NCBI GenBank assembly: GCA_036362985.1
Contig: JAYGXS010000001.1
Coordinates: 40,263,267 to 40,327,266, forward strand
Length of the DNA: 64,000 nt
Origin: Ligula intestinalis
Lineage: Eukaryota > Platyhelminthes > Cestoda > Diphyllobothriidea > Diphyllobothriidae
Direction of reading: 5' to 3'
Positions within the stretch are counted from its first letter, which is position 1, and the number at the start of each line of letters is the position of its first letter. The position numbers were made by a program, and so were the translations under genes. This document shows, one piece after another, positions 34,601 through 49,600 of the stretch. The notes under the pieces were generated by a model. It searched no databases and was not told where the DNA came from. It saw nothing but the letters and a program-made list of their open reading frames with translations.

Positions 34601-37600
34601 TGCGAAGTTCAATTCGAAATTCATTTCGTAGGTGCGGGTAGCTACTTGTGATAAGTGCGAATTAGTTAAGATCTGGACCGCCAATGGGTCAATTGACTAA
34701 TTGATCTGGCGCTCTATGGTCTCCTATACGAGGTCGAAATTTCAGAAAATTTCAAATATGATGCCGGCGACTGAACAGCCTTCATCTTTCCCCTTCATTT
34801 TTAGTTCCATTCTGCGAACAGGATATATCAATGAATGCTGCGTTTTTATTAATTTACATCGGCCTCCAATATGTGTGCAGAAGCAATCAGTCGGTCAACG
34901 GTTCGCCGATCATAAGGGATAGTATGGCTAATTAAGTGGATAGCAAGCGCCGAAATGGGGGCTGAAATCCTAAACGATGACCTTCTTTGCTAGTTGTTTA
35001 ACTAACCTTTGGGTGAAAGACAATGGCGGGCACAGTGTCACTGTGACTGAAGACGCATAGGCACTCGCAGCGACTAACGTGCCAAAGTCGGACTTGTCTG
35101 TCCATGCCAGTACTGAGGAGGAAGAGGTTTTTTGACCAGGCGAGCTCTGTTACAACACCATCGTGACCTCGGTAAACGAGGAGGGGTTGTGACCGAAAGA
35201 AGGCCGTTTGCTGTGCCAACTTTATGGGCACTGAGTCCGCCACCTCGCCTAATTCGGGAACTTCACCTCGGCTGTAGGTGGTACCATTGTCCAGAGGACC
35301 CGAACTGCAAGAGCTTGCACAATCCTACGAGATAAAAAATTCCGTTTAATGATTGAATTACTTTAAATACGAGAAGATGAATTTGAGTTAATGGTGAGGA
35401 ATTACCGCTCAAATGGTTTATAATATTGGTGAGGAAGCAAAAAACAAAAACAGTTCATGGGTGGTGAAATGCGAAAGACAGCTAAATAGTATTAATGCTA
35501 GCGACTAAAGTTTTCCACATCGGCCGCATAATTCTATCCAAAGGCACATATTTCATAGCTTACACTATAAAATTCTCAAAGACAGTCTGAATACAAATTT
35601 TTATAGCGCAACGTCTGCGGACACTAAGCGATTTGCCTTTGCCGTGGGTTATAGATTTACATAACTGCTAAACCACGATAGGGAACAGGTTTGAAATAGT
35701 AAAGAACGAACGGTCTTGGCACCCTGATGCAAGAGCCTATGCGATTTGACCTTCGGGACGCTTCACCTGAAATCAGAACATCCTGCAGTAGATGTCAAGC
35801 ATAGCATGCCTTCAATTTGAAAAAAAATTCTAAAGTATGGTTGCAGTTTAAGGTAACATGCAGCGAAATTGGAACATAGTTTAGCCGCGACAAGATTCCG
35901 GCTTTTGAACGAGCTACCATCCTACCGCCTAGAAAAATACTCTTTAAAAATGACTAATTACGTAGGATGCATTTCTCCATTCTAATTCCAATGGCCTTAA
36001 ACATCCAAACATATATTATAGGAAACATACATAATAGTATTTATTCATTAACTCATTGAGTAGTAACGCAGGTCTACTTTAAAATTTATATCTAAATAAA
36101 GGATATCTTTCAGTTTAAAAAACTTCCTTAACTGCCGAATTATGCTTCATCTCACGGGCTGTCAAATGTGTATGCAGAGTTTTCAAAGTAGGTGCTGTAC
36201 ACATCTGTCTAAAAAATACACACATCTCTTCACGCTAAAAAGAAGAATCCACACATTGTGCTTATAGGAACTAGCAATGGATATGGGGCATATTGTAAAC
36301 TTTCAAAGTACTATTAATAGATGGATAAGTACAATGTTTCATGAAAGGATTTTCACGGTCTTCGAAAATCCCATTAACGGAAAAGTTTTGACAAACCAAA
36401 ACATACCCTTCCATTAAGTATAAAATTTGAAGAAAGCGTACTTTTTTACCCAATGAGCATAAAATCGAATATATTCATGCATTTTTCCATACAGTACATT
36501 TTAATTTATAGCGGCATTGAAAATCAATGATAGAACATCATAGGACTTAATTAATAATTTGTAGGGTGTCGTTCTTCAGGTGGGTGGAAGGGAGCGCATT
36601 AAAAAGCTGGCATCTTGTCTGGACTGAAATATCTTGGAATTCAATGACAGCATTAATGATACAACTTCACTTAAGTAATTTTTTTCGAATCATAAACACG
36701 TTAGAGGAGTTCGATTAAAACGTCATGAATCGCAGGAGTAAAGACAGCGTTCCTAGGGCTCCGAATTGCTTTTGCCGAAATATTAATTGTCAGAATTGCT
36801 GTCTGCAAAATAAAAGAAGACTGAAACGGCCAATTTTGGCTTAACTGCCTTAAGCAACCGACTTTACCGCGAAAACCGAGTCAGGTAATTATCTAACTTC
36901 CCTAAGCTCGAACGCCAATGACGGCTCTTAAGTCATAAATGGCCATTTCAACCCCCTAGTGATTGTCGGTTGAGCAGTTCAAGAAGATACAACACGTATG
37001 TGTCAAACAAAAGAGAAGTTTAAAACTTTTATTTTCGAGTTGGGTGATGAGAGCACTTAGAGCAAAAAGAGTAGGCACGCACATCAGTTCGACTGGTGGA
37101 GATGGAGGTTGAAGTGAGGCTGATAGAGTCAGCGTCTAGATCGTCAAGGTGGCGTGACAAGCCCAGATTTCCCACATAACCATGAGCAGTAGAGACGGAG
37201 GGGTCCAGCGGAACGGAGGCGTCGCCACTGTTACTGGCTGGATGCGTTGAACGGTATCACACAAATTAAAAAAGAAATACTTTTTAAGACCTGCGAATTT
37301 GGGCGCTACCGTGTGTGAAAAATCTATAATCAGCTCGGATTCAGTCAACAGAATGAAAATAGAGAATAAGATTAAAATAAAATGATGCATTTATGAGACT
37401 ACGGACAGGGTAAATTAAAATGTGCTTACTTTACGTCACAAAGGTAATGTACTGCGAAAACAGACTCTAGGGCACAATGAAGACCACAGTTTCCCTATCG
37501 GTGGCACAGGAATGTCAGACGCATGGATTCACTCATAGCGAAGGTAGGCTTCCACTGACTCTATGCCATTATGTTCTTGTTGCAGGGGAGGGTCAAAGTG

Positions 37601-40600
37601 ACTGAATATGAGCCAAGTTATTGTAATAGTCCCAAACTGCCCTTTGTGCAAAAACCTGATGTGTTATGCGTACCTAACCCGTGTGTGGCACGCGTAGACG
37701 GTTTGCTAGGCCTCATCAGCCACTGCGACCATTCCCACCGCCAGGCAACGCAGCCGCCTTGAAATTGAGTTCAGGCAGGTGAGGGAGGATGGAGTGTGGT
37801 AGACGCTGGGCCAGTCTACTATAATTATCAACTAATTCACGCGAAAGTCAACGTCCTAGCGTTCACGAAACCATGGGGCAGACGGTAGATATGACCGATC
37901 AGTTCCAACTATCCAAACGAAGCAACAACAGTTCCACCAACAAAGTGTTCCTAGTTTTGAAGATTTACTCAGATATTATTTTGAAACTGTTATTGATTGT
38001 TGAAAAAGAAAGAATTGTAAGTTAAAGTCATGCTCAATGTCCGTTTGCACGGACAATGGCGACAGCCAGAAGATGGTCCCAAACCCAGCAAAACTCCAAG
38101 TCTTTAAATGCATAAACAACTCAGCACAATACACCATTCACCTTTGCCAACTTCAAAGACGATAGGCCTTTGCAACCGGAGTTTAGACGGGCAAAATACT
38201 TTTCTTCTGCACGTTAAAGTTCATGGATTGACGTAATCTGTTACTTTTTCTAACCGTTTTGTTCACAAAGAATAGAAACAAATGATAGCCTTCACAATAC
38301 TCCTCGAAAATACGGGGCCACTGCTGGCTGTGATAAGGCTTAAAGTGACTCAGTAGGTTAAGTATCCCCAAGAACGTGACTTTTTTCTTCAAGTAAACAT
38401 CCGAAGGAGACCAGAGGCAGAGGTTGAATACTTTCAGCACGCTAGTTGCACGACGTTGTCCAGTAAGTCAGTGGGATTAAGAGCACAAAAGCGAAACGTA
38501 CGGAATTCAGAGGAGGTCGTTATTTGTGTTTGCAGTGCGCAACTGCAACAGCCGAGAAAGATGAAAAAGTCAAACCCCGAGAACGGCAAAATTCGAAATG
38601 GAGAGTATCTCTAGTTTGATGTAGAGGCAGTTGTGAACAACTCATGACAACCATCCTGACACGCACACCCCAAACTTCGGTTATATCATTGTCAAAGGAG
38701 ATAACGTCAGAAATCCAGTTCGAGGACAACTACGCTAAAGTGATATGTGCAGAAGGACATTACCAGCAAAGACATGGGACACTAGGAAGGCCTTTTCTGC
38801 TTCATTAAGCATTATCGGTTAGTGATAACCAACCCCAGTGTGGCCGCTAAAATTGCTGCCACACGGAGATTTGAACTCGCGATCTCCCTCGTCAGGGCGA
38901 ACGTTTTAACAGTTGAGCTACGAGCTCACGGTCTTGCCGGTATTAGATCGGGGATATACAGTGGCATATAAGCATACACCGATCTGTTAGAGAGCCCACT
39001 CGTCCGTCTATGAGTGATAGATCTAGTGGGAAAACCCTGTTCGGAGCACGAAATTTGGGCCCAGCCTGAGATTCTACTGAACACTTAAATTAACTTCAGC
39101 CGAGTAAAGGCGTACCACCCATATCCATTAGTGCAGATACTGCTAGGAATTCATTAAAGAGGACAACAAACAGCAAAACCTCAAATCAAAACGCACGACT
39201 GAGTGGACAAAGAAGGAGAGGAAGACTACCTGATATCTGTTGCATCTCCTTGAAGTAACTGTACCATTGGCGAAGTACCCAGATCCGAATATTCCTGTCA
39301 TGTCCGGCGGTCGCCTATAAAATAAGTAAAAAGGAACGAGTAAACAAAATAGGAAGACCGGATATTGTAGGAGGGGCGTCATGAAAGAAGAATACTTTCA
39401 AAAAAGACTCATTTCATCATATTACGAGGAAAAGGGGGGGATTAAACGGACAAAACCGACGTGGGTTGACGTAATAGAAAGTCTTAAACGAAGATTAGAA
39501 CAAACTCAGGTGCTTGAATTTTGAAAAATCTTAGAACTGAGAACAGGGACAAAAGCCTTAAACGCGACGAACGGAGTTCAGACATTTTTAAGTAGCAGAT
39601 AATTTAGAGTATCGCGCTAGAGAGTTGAAAATGCTGAAGGTTTAAGTCGTACTAAAAACGAATTGATCGGGCGCTGTATTTTTGAGACCTGTCGGAATAT
39701 ATACTCGAGACGTTGAAGGCGAGGTGACGTGCTTGACGGAGGCAGCTTGTCGGCCACAGCACGCGAAGATACCATAGCAAAAAGGGTAGAAGTTGACCAC
39801 TGAATATGCGCAATATTAATTTGAAAATCGTCTTTAATCTGACACATCGGTCCTGTCTGCCACACACCCCCACCCGAAATGCACGGGACATTTGGTTGAA
39901 ACAATAAAAGATGGGCGTTTCTAAATCTCCTCCTCAAACCATTAAGCCACAGGGCCGCCGTCCTATTGGCTTTCGTCTTAGCATCTCTCTCTCTCACCGG
40001 TACTGGTCCTTCTGCATAGATACTTTGTGTAGCATGAAAGCTGCAAGGGCATCAGCTGCACCAAATTGATGCTTAGACTAAACTACTGCGGGGGTAGGAG
40101 AACAGAAAAAAAGGTGTGTACTTACCAACAAACGACCACAGGGCGATGCACGCATGGCCCAAATAGCACCCTGCAATGCAAAAGAAATCGAAAGATGAAA
40201 GGACATCAAAGGAGGAGCATTTTTCAAGGGCAACAGTTTAAAAGCGCGCATCAAATCAAAAGGAGCTGTGGCGATTCGCTTCAGAACAGGGTATTAAGTT
40301 CTCCGAACCGTCCCCTTACTAGCGGCAGTTTAGTAATTGAGGCGGAAATTGCAAGTAACAGGGCATCTAGGTGCACTTAAAAACTAGACAGCACTATGCG
40401 GAACACTGCCGTGTATTTTTCCGCGACACCTTTAAACAGTGTGGCTTCTACTTGAAACTACAAATCCAATAATCAATAGTGTACTGAAGACAAAAAAGGT
40501 GACTCACGGTGTGTTCACTTTGCATCTCCTGTACGAGTTTAATCTGCAGGAAGTCACGATGTCCCTTGACTTTTCGAGAACAACGCAGCTAAATGAAAGA

Positions 40601-43600
40601 GAATAAATAGCTTTGAAACAAAGACACGAGTGAAAATAGAAATAGCGTGGCGAAAAGAGTCCACTTGCAACTCCTTACTGAGTCATGCAATACACGGTTC
40701 GAGACCTGGCCAGTAAAGTGTAACGACAATTTAGTCAAAATGTTTGCCAAAAGCTAGGGGAGGAAAGACGACACGGACGATTTCTACAGAGCAATCTAAT
40801 TTACCATTTTTTCTCGCCGACACTTTTGCTTTTGTTGGCACACTGCCTCTGACCGATAATTGCTTGGCTGTGTAACTGACGCACATGCGAAGATGCAAAT
40901 GGTTGTATCAGGTCATGATGAGTGCATATGTGCAAAGGATGCTTACTTCCCCCACCCCCTTGCCTCTACTCCCGTCATTAAAACTTGTCAAGTTTGTTGG
41001 TCTGATGTACGCCATTGGGGTGGAAATATGTCCTACCCACTGGTCCACAACATGACAGGATTTTTGAGGAGGTAGACACGCCAACTGATGAACAAAGCAG
41101 CAGACAATCCGGTCTAAAAGGTGAACTGAGGCTGATTTAGGGCGTTGACCGCGAAACTGCAGATCGCTTGCGTCAAAATAGGGTAATTGCTGAAGGCACT
41201 CAGCATTTATCGTCTTTTCGAACTTTCCGGAAGACTGTTTTTGCAAATTCTTACTCATAGGACTGCGCTCGTGAAGGGTGGCTATATTGTGTCAGACCTA
41301 ACAGTTCGGTCGTGGTTTGCGATGACGTCCAATGTGTGTGTGTGTGTGCTCCACAGCCTGGTGGTACAGGAACGGTGACTTGCGCATGGATTCGATTTAA
41401 GTGATAGGATACTTGAGCTGCATCTGCCGCACTCACTTTCTCTTACCTCCCACACCTTTTCAAGACAGAGCAGAGAAGACCGGAGGCAGGATCAAGAGAC
41501 TGAAACTGCGCAATCCGTACTCGCCTAGAAATACCCATGCCGCTTCTAAAGTCATCAACTAATAGGCCAACTCTGTTCTCTATCAGCTTGATTGTCAGAC
41601 TGTAAACTCTCCTCTGTGGTGTACAACCTGCAACGACTATTGCTGATGCGAAATAAGGATTATGTAGGTCTGAGCCAGTTGAGTAGGTAGACTCGCCGGT
41701 GATGGCAGGAGCGAAGGTCAGTATAGAATGAACACAAACTCTATGCGTAGAAACATGATTGGAGAATAGGCACCATAACAGAGCTCAGAAACACCAACTA
41801 GCGACAGAAAAGGCCGATCTATATTTCCCTGTTGCTATGCAGATCCTGGAGAGAGCCCGGAAGATCCTCCGGTGGGACTGCCAACGAAAGTAATAGTTCA
41901 GCATAGCGGTTTAATTTAAGCGTAATACCGACTTTCCCGTCCTAAACGAACAAGAGCACACGGGTCGAATTCCAATAAACGCAAATGGTCCAGCCACAGG
42001 CAACTAAGGGTTGAAGACGGAGCGAAGGAAGATCGATTAACCATTGACTGGAGTGCAGTCCTCATACGTCGATGCACTTACTAATCAGACAGGAATCACA
42101 CATGCACCACCTGAAGCTATAAATAGTTGTCTAAATAAGGGTTTCAGTGATGAATTTGTTTCTTGTATGTTAAAGAAGGCGGAGAAAGGCAGAGTGAACT
42201 TACACGAATGCCCTGATTACCGATGACTTCCACATCTTCATCGGAAGATTGCTCGTCCTGACTGAAGACTGTGAAGGAGCAAGAGAAAGTGACGTCAAAC
42301 GTCATAAACAGGGCTGTCCACAATATAAGCGGGATTTAAGAAATGGGCCAGCACCCACAGAGGTCAGAATTCACGGACAGAAGAGAAGTGGAAATCCCTA
42401 TGGAAGGTCAAAATGCGCGAGACAACAGTAATAATGGGTAAAGATGGAATTTTACATCCTATGAAATACCCACATTTTCAACGATGGTGCTGTCACGGGA
42501 AAGACGTAAGGTCTACTTAGGGTGATGTTTTGCGGGCCGGTTCGTAGGCAGTAAAGCAGTAGGTGAGATAATCTCGAAGGAAAAAGTGAATGTGTAGGGC
42601 ATTGGTCCGCAACAACAATTCGCACGGCACTTCACGAAGAAAATATGCGGACGCATAAATGCGATCCGGGCCGTCGCAGCCCAGAATTGGGCAAATAATA
42701 AGCAAGTCTAAGTACGCAGTTAGGAACGGGTTATAGGCATGTGCTTAAGCCCCCCCCCCTGAAGGTGGTGTCTAGTCTAGCAATAGACAATTGTCATGAT
42801 CACAACGTGGATGTCTGATGTGTGGCTAGAGTGCATATGGTGTCAGGTCCGATCCATATTTTTCACACAGATCTGAGCACAAAATAGTGTGCCAGATGCT
42901 TTGCTGTAAACCAGTTGCTATAAAACAGAAAAGGTGAAGTAAACAAACAAGAAGTCCGTTGAGTTTAGCAGACCGGATCGAAGCCGCTGAAAAGTTTAGG
43001 ATCCGAAAATAAGTAGACGTGATCTCAATTACTTCCCGGGACTCGCACGTTCGCTTTTACTGGCAGTTTAGGATCCATCCACTTCCTCCCTGCCTCATAA
43101 CGGCCGGATTAACAAAATCACGCAAATGTAGCCAGCTAGAGTAAGATACTGCAATGATTATTCCTTCTGTCAACGCCTTAAAATGAAAACTTTGTCCGTC
43201 CAAATCATTTGGCAGAGCTGGGGAATCTCAAGCTTGCAAGCACAAAACTCGGCAACAATCAGTAACTCTATTAATTTATTCAGCAGGTCGCTGGTAGGTC
43301 ACCCGTGCTGAGAGACTCCATTCGCGGTATGACCTTGCTGAGGACAGATTCTTTGCATGGCACTGGGGTTGAAAAATAAATTTAAAGACAAAGGTGAAGA
43401 AAATTTCTGTCCTAGCGATCAAATCTAGCCCCTTCAATGTGACATTATTGTTGACAGCACTGTCAAGGTAGAGTGTTGGTGTGAGCAGTTCGAGCGCCAC
43501 CTTTCTTCACATCTATTCCCCAAGCAACAGTCCCGCCCGTCTTCAGCCTACGAGATGTCGTGTGATGGCTGTCCACATCTCCTTTCGGAAGATACCACAA

Positions 43601-46600
43601 GTGTGGGGTTACGTGACATGCACTGAATGGCGATCATGCTTAAGGGCATTAGTTCCCTGTCGATACATCGGCTATGGTATTTGAATAAACAAACATGGGC
43701 AAATGAGGCGAAGTCTGAAGATCAAGCTTTAGCTACGCCTTATGATGGCATCAACGGTTAAGTTCGGTAACTGGTGTGATATAACTCATCTGGAAATGGT
43801 CGCAAAGTTCTTTGCTACTAAAGGTTCCAATGTATACACGATACGGGGACGGAACGAAATCTACTTTAAGGTGGAGGTTGTTTGGGGTATATTGGCCTAA
43901 TTTAGATATCTGCAGCATCTAAGCCCCTACGGTCTGGGTTCTTGTGACGCGTCATGGCAAAAAAGCTGGCGGTAATTAAAACCTACTAATACTCAAGTTT
44001 TCAAACATGTCTAACGTTCTGTTAAGTGTTCAAAATCCGGGCATCTATCTCCTGGTTAATTGTAAGTGATTATACTGTTGAACAACTTATAGAGAATTCT
44101 ACACACGGTGGAGAAGTCGGTACAGCGCAGTAACAAGCGGGCTCGATTATGCAAACAACATTGTCATGCTAGCGTTGACTTACGACATCCCAGGGAATTT
44201 ATGGTCCCAGATGAACAAATTCGTCAACCCTATCTGTTTTCCAAGTAAGATGGCATTACCAAGGCGTACTTGGACTGAAACTCTAAGGCACTCCTCTGGT
44301 TTAACAGTTGATAGTTTTAAGAAATGGAAACTGCAAACACGCATGTATAGGGCCATTTTCAGAGATACTGAGTAAGCGGTGCACGTTGATCTCGACGGAC
44401 TATTAGCTAGGTGGTTATGTACGCCTTGCACTAGTTGGCGAAGCCATGGGACAGAAGGTGATAAAGGTATCTGAATAGTACTGCCTAAAAACGGTCCCGC
44501 GATTAAAGTGCAGAGACCTTACGTCAAGTTAGACAGGTCGTTCTCATTGCGAGAAAATTACGAGGGTAACTCAATAGAAGCGAATATGCAAGTTGCAGGA
44601 AGCAGAAGATGCGATAGCTGGAACAGAAGGTTTTGGATTCTGTCGAGAACCTCCTAATTGTAAGTAACCGCATAATAGAGTGATGCATGCACAAACTAGG
44701 GTGATAAATGGATCACACAGTATTTAGAGTGGCTACGCAACCGTAAGCACACTATAATTATCAGCTCACACAATCATCGCTAGGGGTCGCGTACTTTGTG
44801 CGCTAATGGCTTGGCAGTCACCGTCTGCGTGATCTGTGCATATATCACCCTAACCTGCGTATTCTACGGTTACCTCTGATGAAGGGTTCTCGACAGAATC
44901 CGAAACGTCAGGCAGATTAACTTCCTGTTCCAGGGTAAATCAAGTTACTCAAGAAGGACAACTAAATCGTCTGGGGTAGATTTTTTGTCGGCCTTCAAAG
45001 TTTTCTGTAGTACCTCCAAGGTCTTCAGCCTAAAGACTGATTCGGCACAAGCGGCCAAAGCCATGCTTGGACCATAAATCATCGGTATCCACAGGTGGAC
45101 CAGGATGGGCCAAGCTGATCATGTGCGCTTCTGAGGATTAGCGCGCGCACATAGAGGTATCATGAGAGCCATCAGTCGGGTCGTTCAAACTAGACGTGCT
45201 AGCAACCGTATAATGTAAAAGCGTAAACCGAAGGTGAGCTCGGAACTGGGAAAATGCGAGTAGACGTACACTGGATGGAAAAGTGGCTAGAAATGCAAGG
45301 AGTCTGGCCGCCTCAAGCTAGACGCAACATTCGCAGCCTCACTTGCAATTTTTTATAGGCACGTTAAGGCTGATTGTGCGGATAGTGGTATGGGTAAAAA
45401 GTACGGTTTTACCATTACGCAGTAGTATCTCCTTTTTTAGTCTGGTTCATCAAATTGGAAGAGCCATTACTGTCACGTGCAAGACGTGATATGAAAGGCG
45501 GTCAAAGTACGTGGAATACACATCGATCACAGAGTCGGCAGTGTTCCAAGGCTGTTGGTTGTACACACACACACACGCAAATAAAACGTCGCAAAAGCGC
45601 TTCTTCGGAAAAATAACAACAGAATCTTAGCAGCGCAAAAGCTGGACAGATTGGCGGGGGGGAAGGAAGAGCGAGGGGTGAACAGCAACTGACTTTTGGC
45701 CTTCGTGGCAGATCGAAATGCGGTCATGGCTCCCTTGAAAGCAGACTGCAAGTGGCGTACGCTAAAAGGAAACCAAAGAGCAGGACGTGTCTTCTTATTC
45801 AAAGTGGGAAAAATATGCTGCAACAAGCTAACATTAAAATAGACAGCTGAATTCGGAGGGGCAAAATGCACATAGTCCAAATAAATGAGCGGGAGACACT
45901 ATTTAGTGCGGCCGACGCAAGCTTCCATAACCATCTTTGTCAGCTTGTTTATATCGACTGTATGAGGAATGAAGGAAAGTCAACTGGTGGTGTCCGGAAA
46001 CATTTTACGCGTCCACTTGTCTTCAAAAATGCAAGTTTACAGTGAGAACAAATTGGTGTGTGGTTGAGGATACCGTTATTGTTTAACAGGAAACTACGGC
46101 TTTAAAGTGTAGGAGTCCACGTGGGCCTCCAGTAAGTCAGTTGACTCAATTTTGAAAAATTCGCAGCCTCAATGGGAGTCAAACACACAAAACAGGGAAG
46201 GCTTTTGCGAAGTCAAAGTTCTGTCATTGGGCTACGAGACTAACCGTAAGCCGTGTATTGAATCATACATGAGTCGATATACCCGCCAAACTTACTGGTC
46301 GTATGGAATCCACCATTACGAATGCAGTAAGCTAACTGCTCAGGCAGGATTTCCTAAGCAACCATCTGCAATCCACCAGAATGAACACTTCGCTCATTTA
46401 ATGCTTAGGAAAGTAAGTGACGCAGGCGTGCAGTTGCAGTAGACGCCAAAGCGATGTAAGCTGCAGTTAGGAGCGGCGTGTGCACCCCAGCTTGTGCAAC
46501 TGTTACATCGAACGCTCCATCTATTGAGCCTCAGAAGCCAGCGGGTTAGCCTAACGTATCTTCTGGGGTAGGAGTATTTTCGGCATTGGCGGCGAGATTA

Positions 46601-49600
46601 GCTGAGGGTGGCAAAGGGGTGCCAACATCAGGACGATTCGGACCCGGGACGTCAGTTTAGAATCTAGATGGGTTGATGCTGACAGAGTTACTCCGGGTAA
46701 CATCCAAATCACCGTCGTGGACTCAACATTGATGCACAAATTCAGTGGGGGAGGTTTACATGGGCATTGACGGTAAGAGCACTCGCAAAATGGGGCTGCC
46801 TGTTCATAGTGTTGTTATGCGGTGTGTCGCATTAAATGCTGGCTGCCCTTTCCGTACCTATATTCGGGTGACTTCGACGACAGCGGTACAACGATCTCAT
46901 GCGAGTTTCCCAAGCATGCTAATCGATTTTGAAGTGTTCTAGTAAAGCTGTTAGTGTCATTGCATCGTTTCTTCTCTTCTCCTTGTCGATGAACAACAGC
47001 GGCAACACCATTGTCGAAGCGTGGTTATAGTGGGTACTTAACGAACATTCTCACAACTTGATTACTCTCGTATAGAGTTAAATATACGTCACACTTGCGC
47101 GTGTGGAGGAAGCATAAGCAGCATACGCCTTAGTCGGGTTTTCACAAACGACGATAAGATTTGAGGACGGATGGGCAAATTAATGCACTTGTACAATGCA
47201 TGGAGTCCATACTCTCTTCATTGGTCATTTAAATTCATTAGCCGCAAGTTTGCATGCAAATTTGAGAGGAAGAAGGAAATGGAAGTATAATCTGCACCGA
47301 CCAATAAAAATACGCTTACCTTGAAGTCTTTATCTGTCGCAGACACTGCTTAAAGTCTTGTGACAATAGCTAAGGGCGCAGAACCTTATAAGGCTATCGG
47401 GATTTTGGCTGTCTCACCGTCTACTCTGATCCAGTGAGGATAACGACATATACTCACCAATGTGCGAGATAGAGGTACAACATACGTCGAATTTATTTTA
47501 GGTGGAAATATATCAATATGTGCCCCTTTACTACCCCATCACTATTTTAACGAAGGAGACTAAGTACCTGAAAGTGAATAGATTTAGAGTGCACAACCCA
47601 AGTGAACGGATCCATGCATTTATGAGTATGGCTCAGTAGAAGTCGCTAACGTTACCAACAAAACACGTGCATACGGCCTTAAAAACCGAAAGGACGCCAT
47701 GTATTTCGCAGGCAGACGAATGTTTACCTACAACGCCGCGAAATGGGATCAACCTATACGTTTAAATGGCAGCCAAACTCCGCACAATCAGCAGCACTTT
47801 AGAGAGTGGAGTGAGACCAGACCATAAAAGTTAAGCAGGCTTGGCAGTCGAAATGTCCAATATGAAGTAGAAATCGATCTCAAAACTTCGGCCCCTTGGG
47901 TCTACACGTAGGCGGACGAACAAGTGATGTGGGTAACAAATTAGACAACTTTAAAGGAGATAATGTCACACCGGTAACTAACCTGGAGAGAATGTTGGGA
48001 CTACGCAATGTTCGACCAGCAATAGCTTCGCCTTTGCTCGAATCTCCACTGCATTGGAGGCTAGACGCACTGTTAAAAAGTTATAAACAAAAGGTTGCAG
48101 GAGCAAGCCTCCGCGAGACATTGATAGCATACTAAGGGTAGTGAAGTTAGAACATAACTCCAGCTCAAAAACAGCCAAGCAACATTCAGAATGGAAACTG
48201 TCGACTGCACAGTTGAAACTGCGTACTGGGAAGGCAGGACTGACTATAGAGGTCCTTTTTACCATTGAGTTATAACAATAACCTACTTTTACATCTTTTT
48301 CTTTCGTTAAATTCCACCAAATAGAAGATCGATTTTCTCTTTTTGTTAAATTCTGCCAGAACAAAACTGAATTTCCTTCAATTGGCATCAGTATCCTTAG
48401 CAACAGAAGTTGATGTTGATTAAATTTTATTCTATTTAGTGCAGTGAAACATATATAATCTTATGTAATATTTTGATCACTCGCACCACAATTAACTACA
48501 CATTTACACTCACTAAAAAAGAATTAAACGTTTGGCCACAAACTACTTTAGGCAGTTGGTCGGGAGAATAGATATTTAGGGGCTCGTACAAGTCAGTTTT
48601 GCCGACGGGAAGCTAGTGCAACGCTATTTACCAAACTTGTAAATTATAAGACGGTTTTCAAAAATGTGGCGGTCCCATGGTTTTCTTTGATGATAAAATC
48701 AAGCCAAAAGTGCCGTCAACAGCAGGCATTTATAAGGTTGGATAAAGCTGCTTAGACTGTATCTTTACTGACAGTTAAAGCTGGTAATCATTCACAACGT
48801 GCTTTGCAGAAGTACATAAGTGTGCCACGACACCATATCCCAAAATGCAAAAAACGGTGCTACTTGTGAGCATTGATAAGTCAATGTTTAGCGGATACAT
48901 ATGAAAATAAAGGGGAGTACGGACAATGGATGCGGCCCTGAAAGGTTTTTCTGGTTGATGTACCAGCACTCTGGTTTCCAGACAAAAATGAAACGCCGGG
49001 GCGGAAAGGCAGCAGATACCTCCTCCCTACCTGAGAGTTCGTGTGCGATAGTCCAGAGACATGGGATTTACAGCCATAGTTGAGCGATTTGTGGACAGTG
49101 GGTTAGCTGGCAAAGTTGCAGTGTTCTGCAGGATATGGGTGCGACTATCAGAAATTTCGGCATGGGAGACGGTTGCATCGGCGGTGGCTGCAACAGGTTT
49201 CAACGTCTGTTGGGTCTCCAGGGTTGGCCTGTCCAATGACCGGCTGAAACCAGATGAGGTGTCTAGATGGGCTTGAACTGAGGCATCCACCTGAAGTACT
49301 AAGGAGTATAGGGTAAACGGAAAACAAGTCATTGAAGGTATTGCGCGGATACAGACTGGCAAGAAAGGTTGACAGTGCGGTCCTGATAAGTACATACACA
49401 TAAAAAGTAGGTTTAAGAAGGTATTCCAAACCAACAGAACACAGAGGTGTGTAGTTAATGCCGACGCTCGCTGGCAGATTCTGTTGCCAATGGAAGCAAT
49501 GTTGCCGTTTGAGCGCCATTTCCGCATGGTGTCGCAGAGGCAGCATAATAGATCAGCTACAAAATTAAGATGAGAATGACCAGCTGTGACATGCTACCCA

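Noticed and set aside
37571..37762. Another SINE body (CTGATGAGGCC on the minus strand near 37710)
   Set aside because: The seven-base core occurs but neither a tRNA-like head nor the family tail can be seen.
41333..41348. TG dinucleotide run
   Set aside because: Only about eight units; noted but not informative.
46551..46739. Extra WDR44 exon on the minus strand (Pro/Ser/Thr-rich frame)
   Set aside because: The promising frame holds an in-frame TAA with no splice acceptor after it, and exons 6 and 7 already join in phase without it.
47978..48403. 141-codon minus-strand frame in WDR44 intron 6
   Set aside because: It is long, but no domain is seen, composition is unremarkable, and neighbouring WDR44 exons already join in phase without it.
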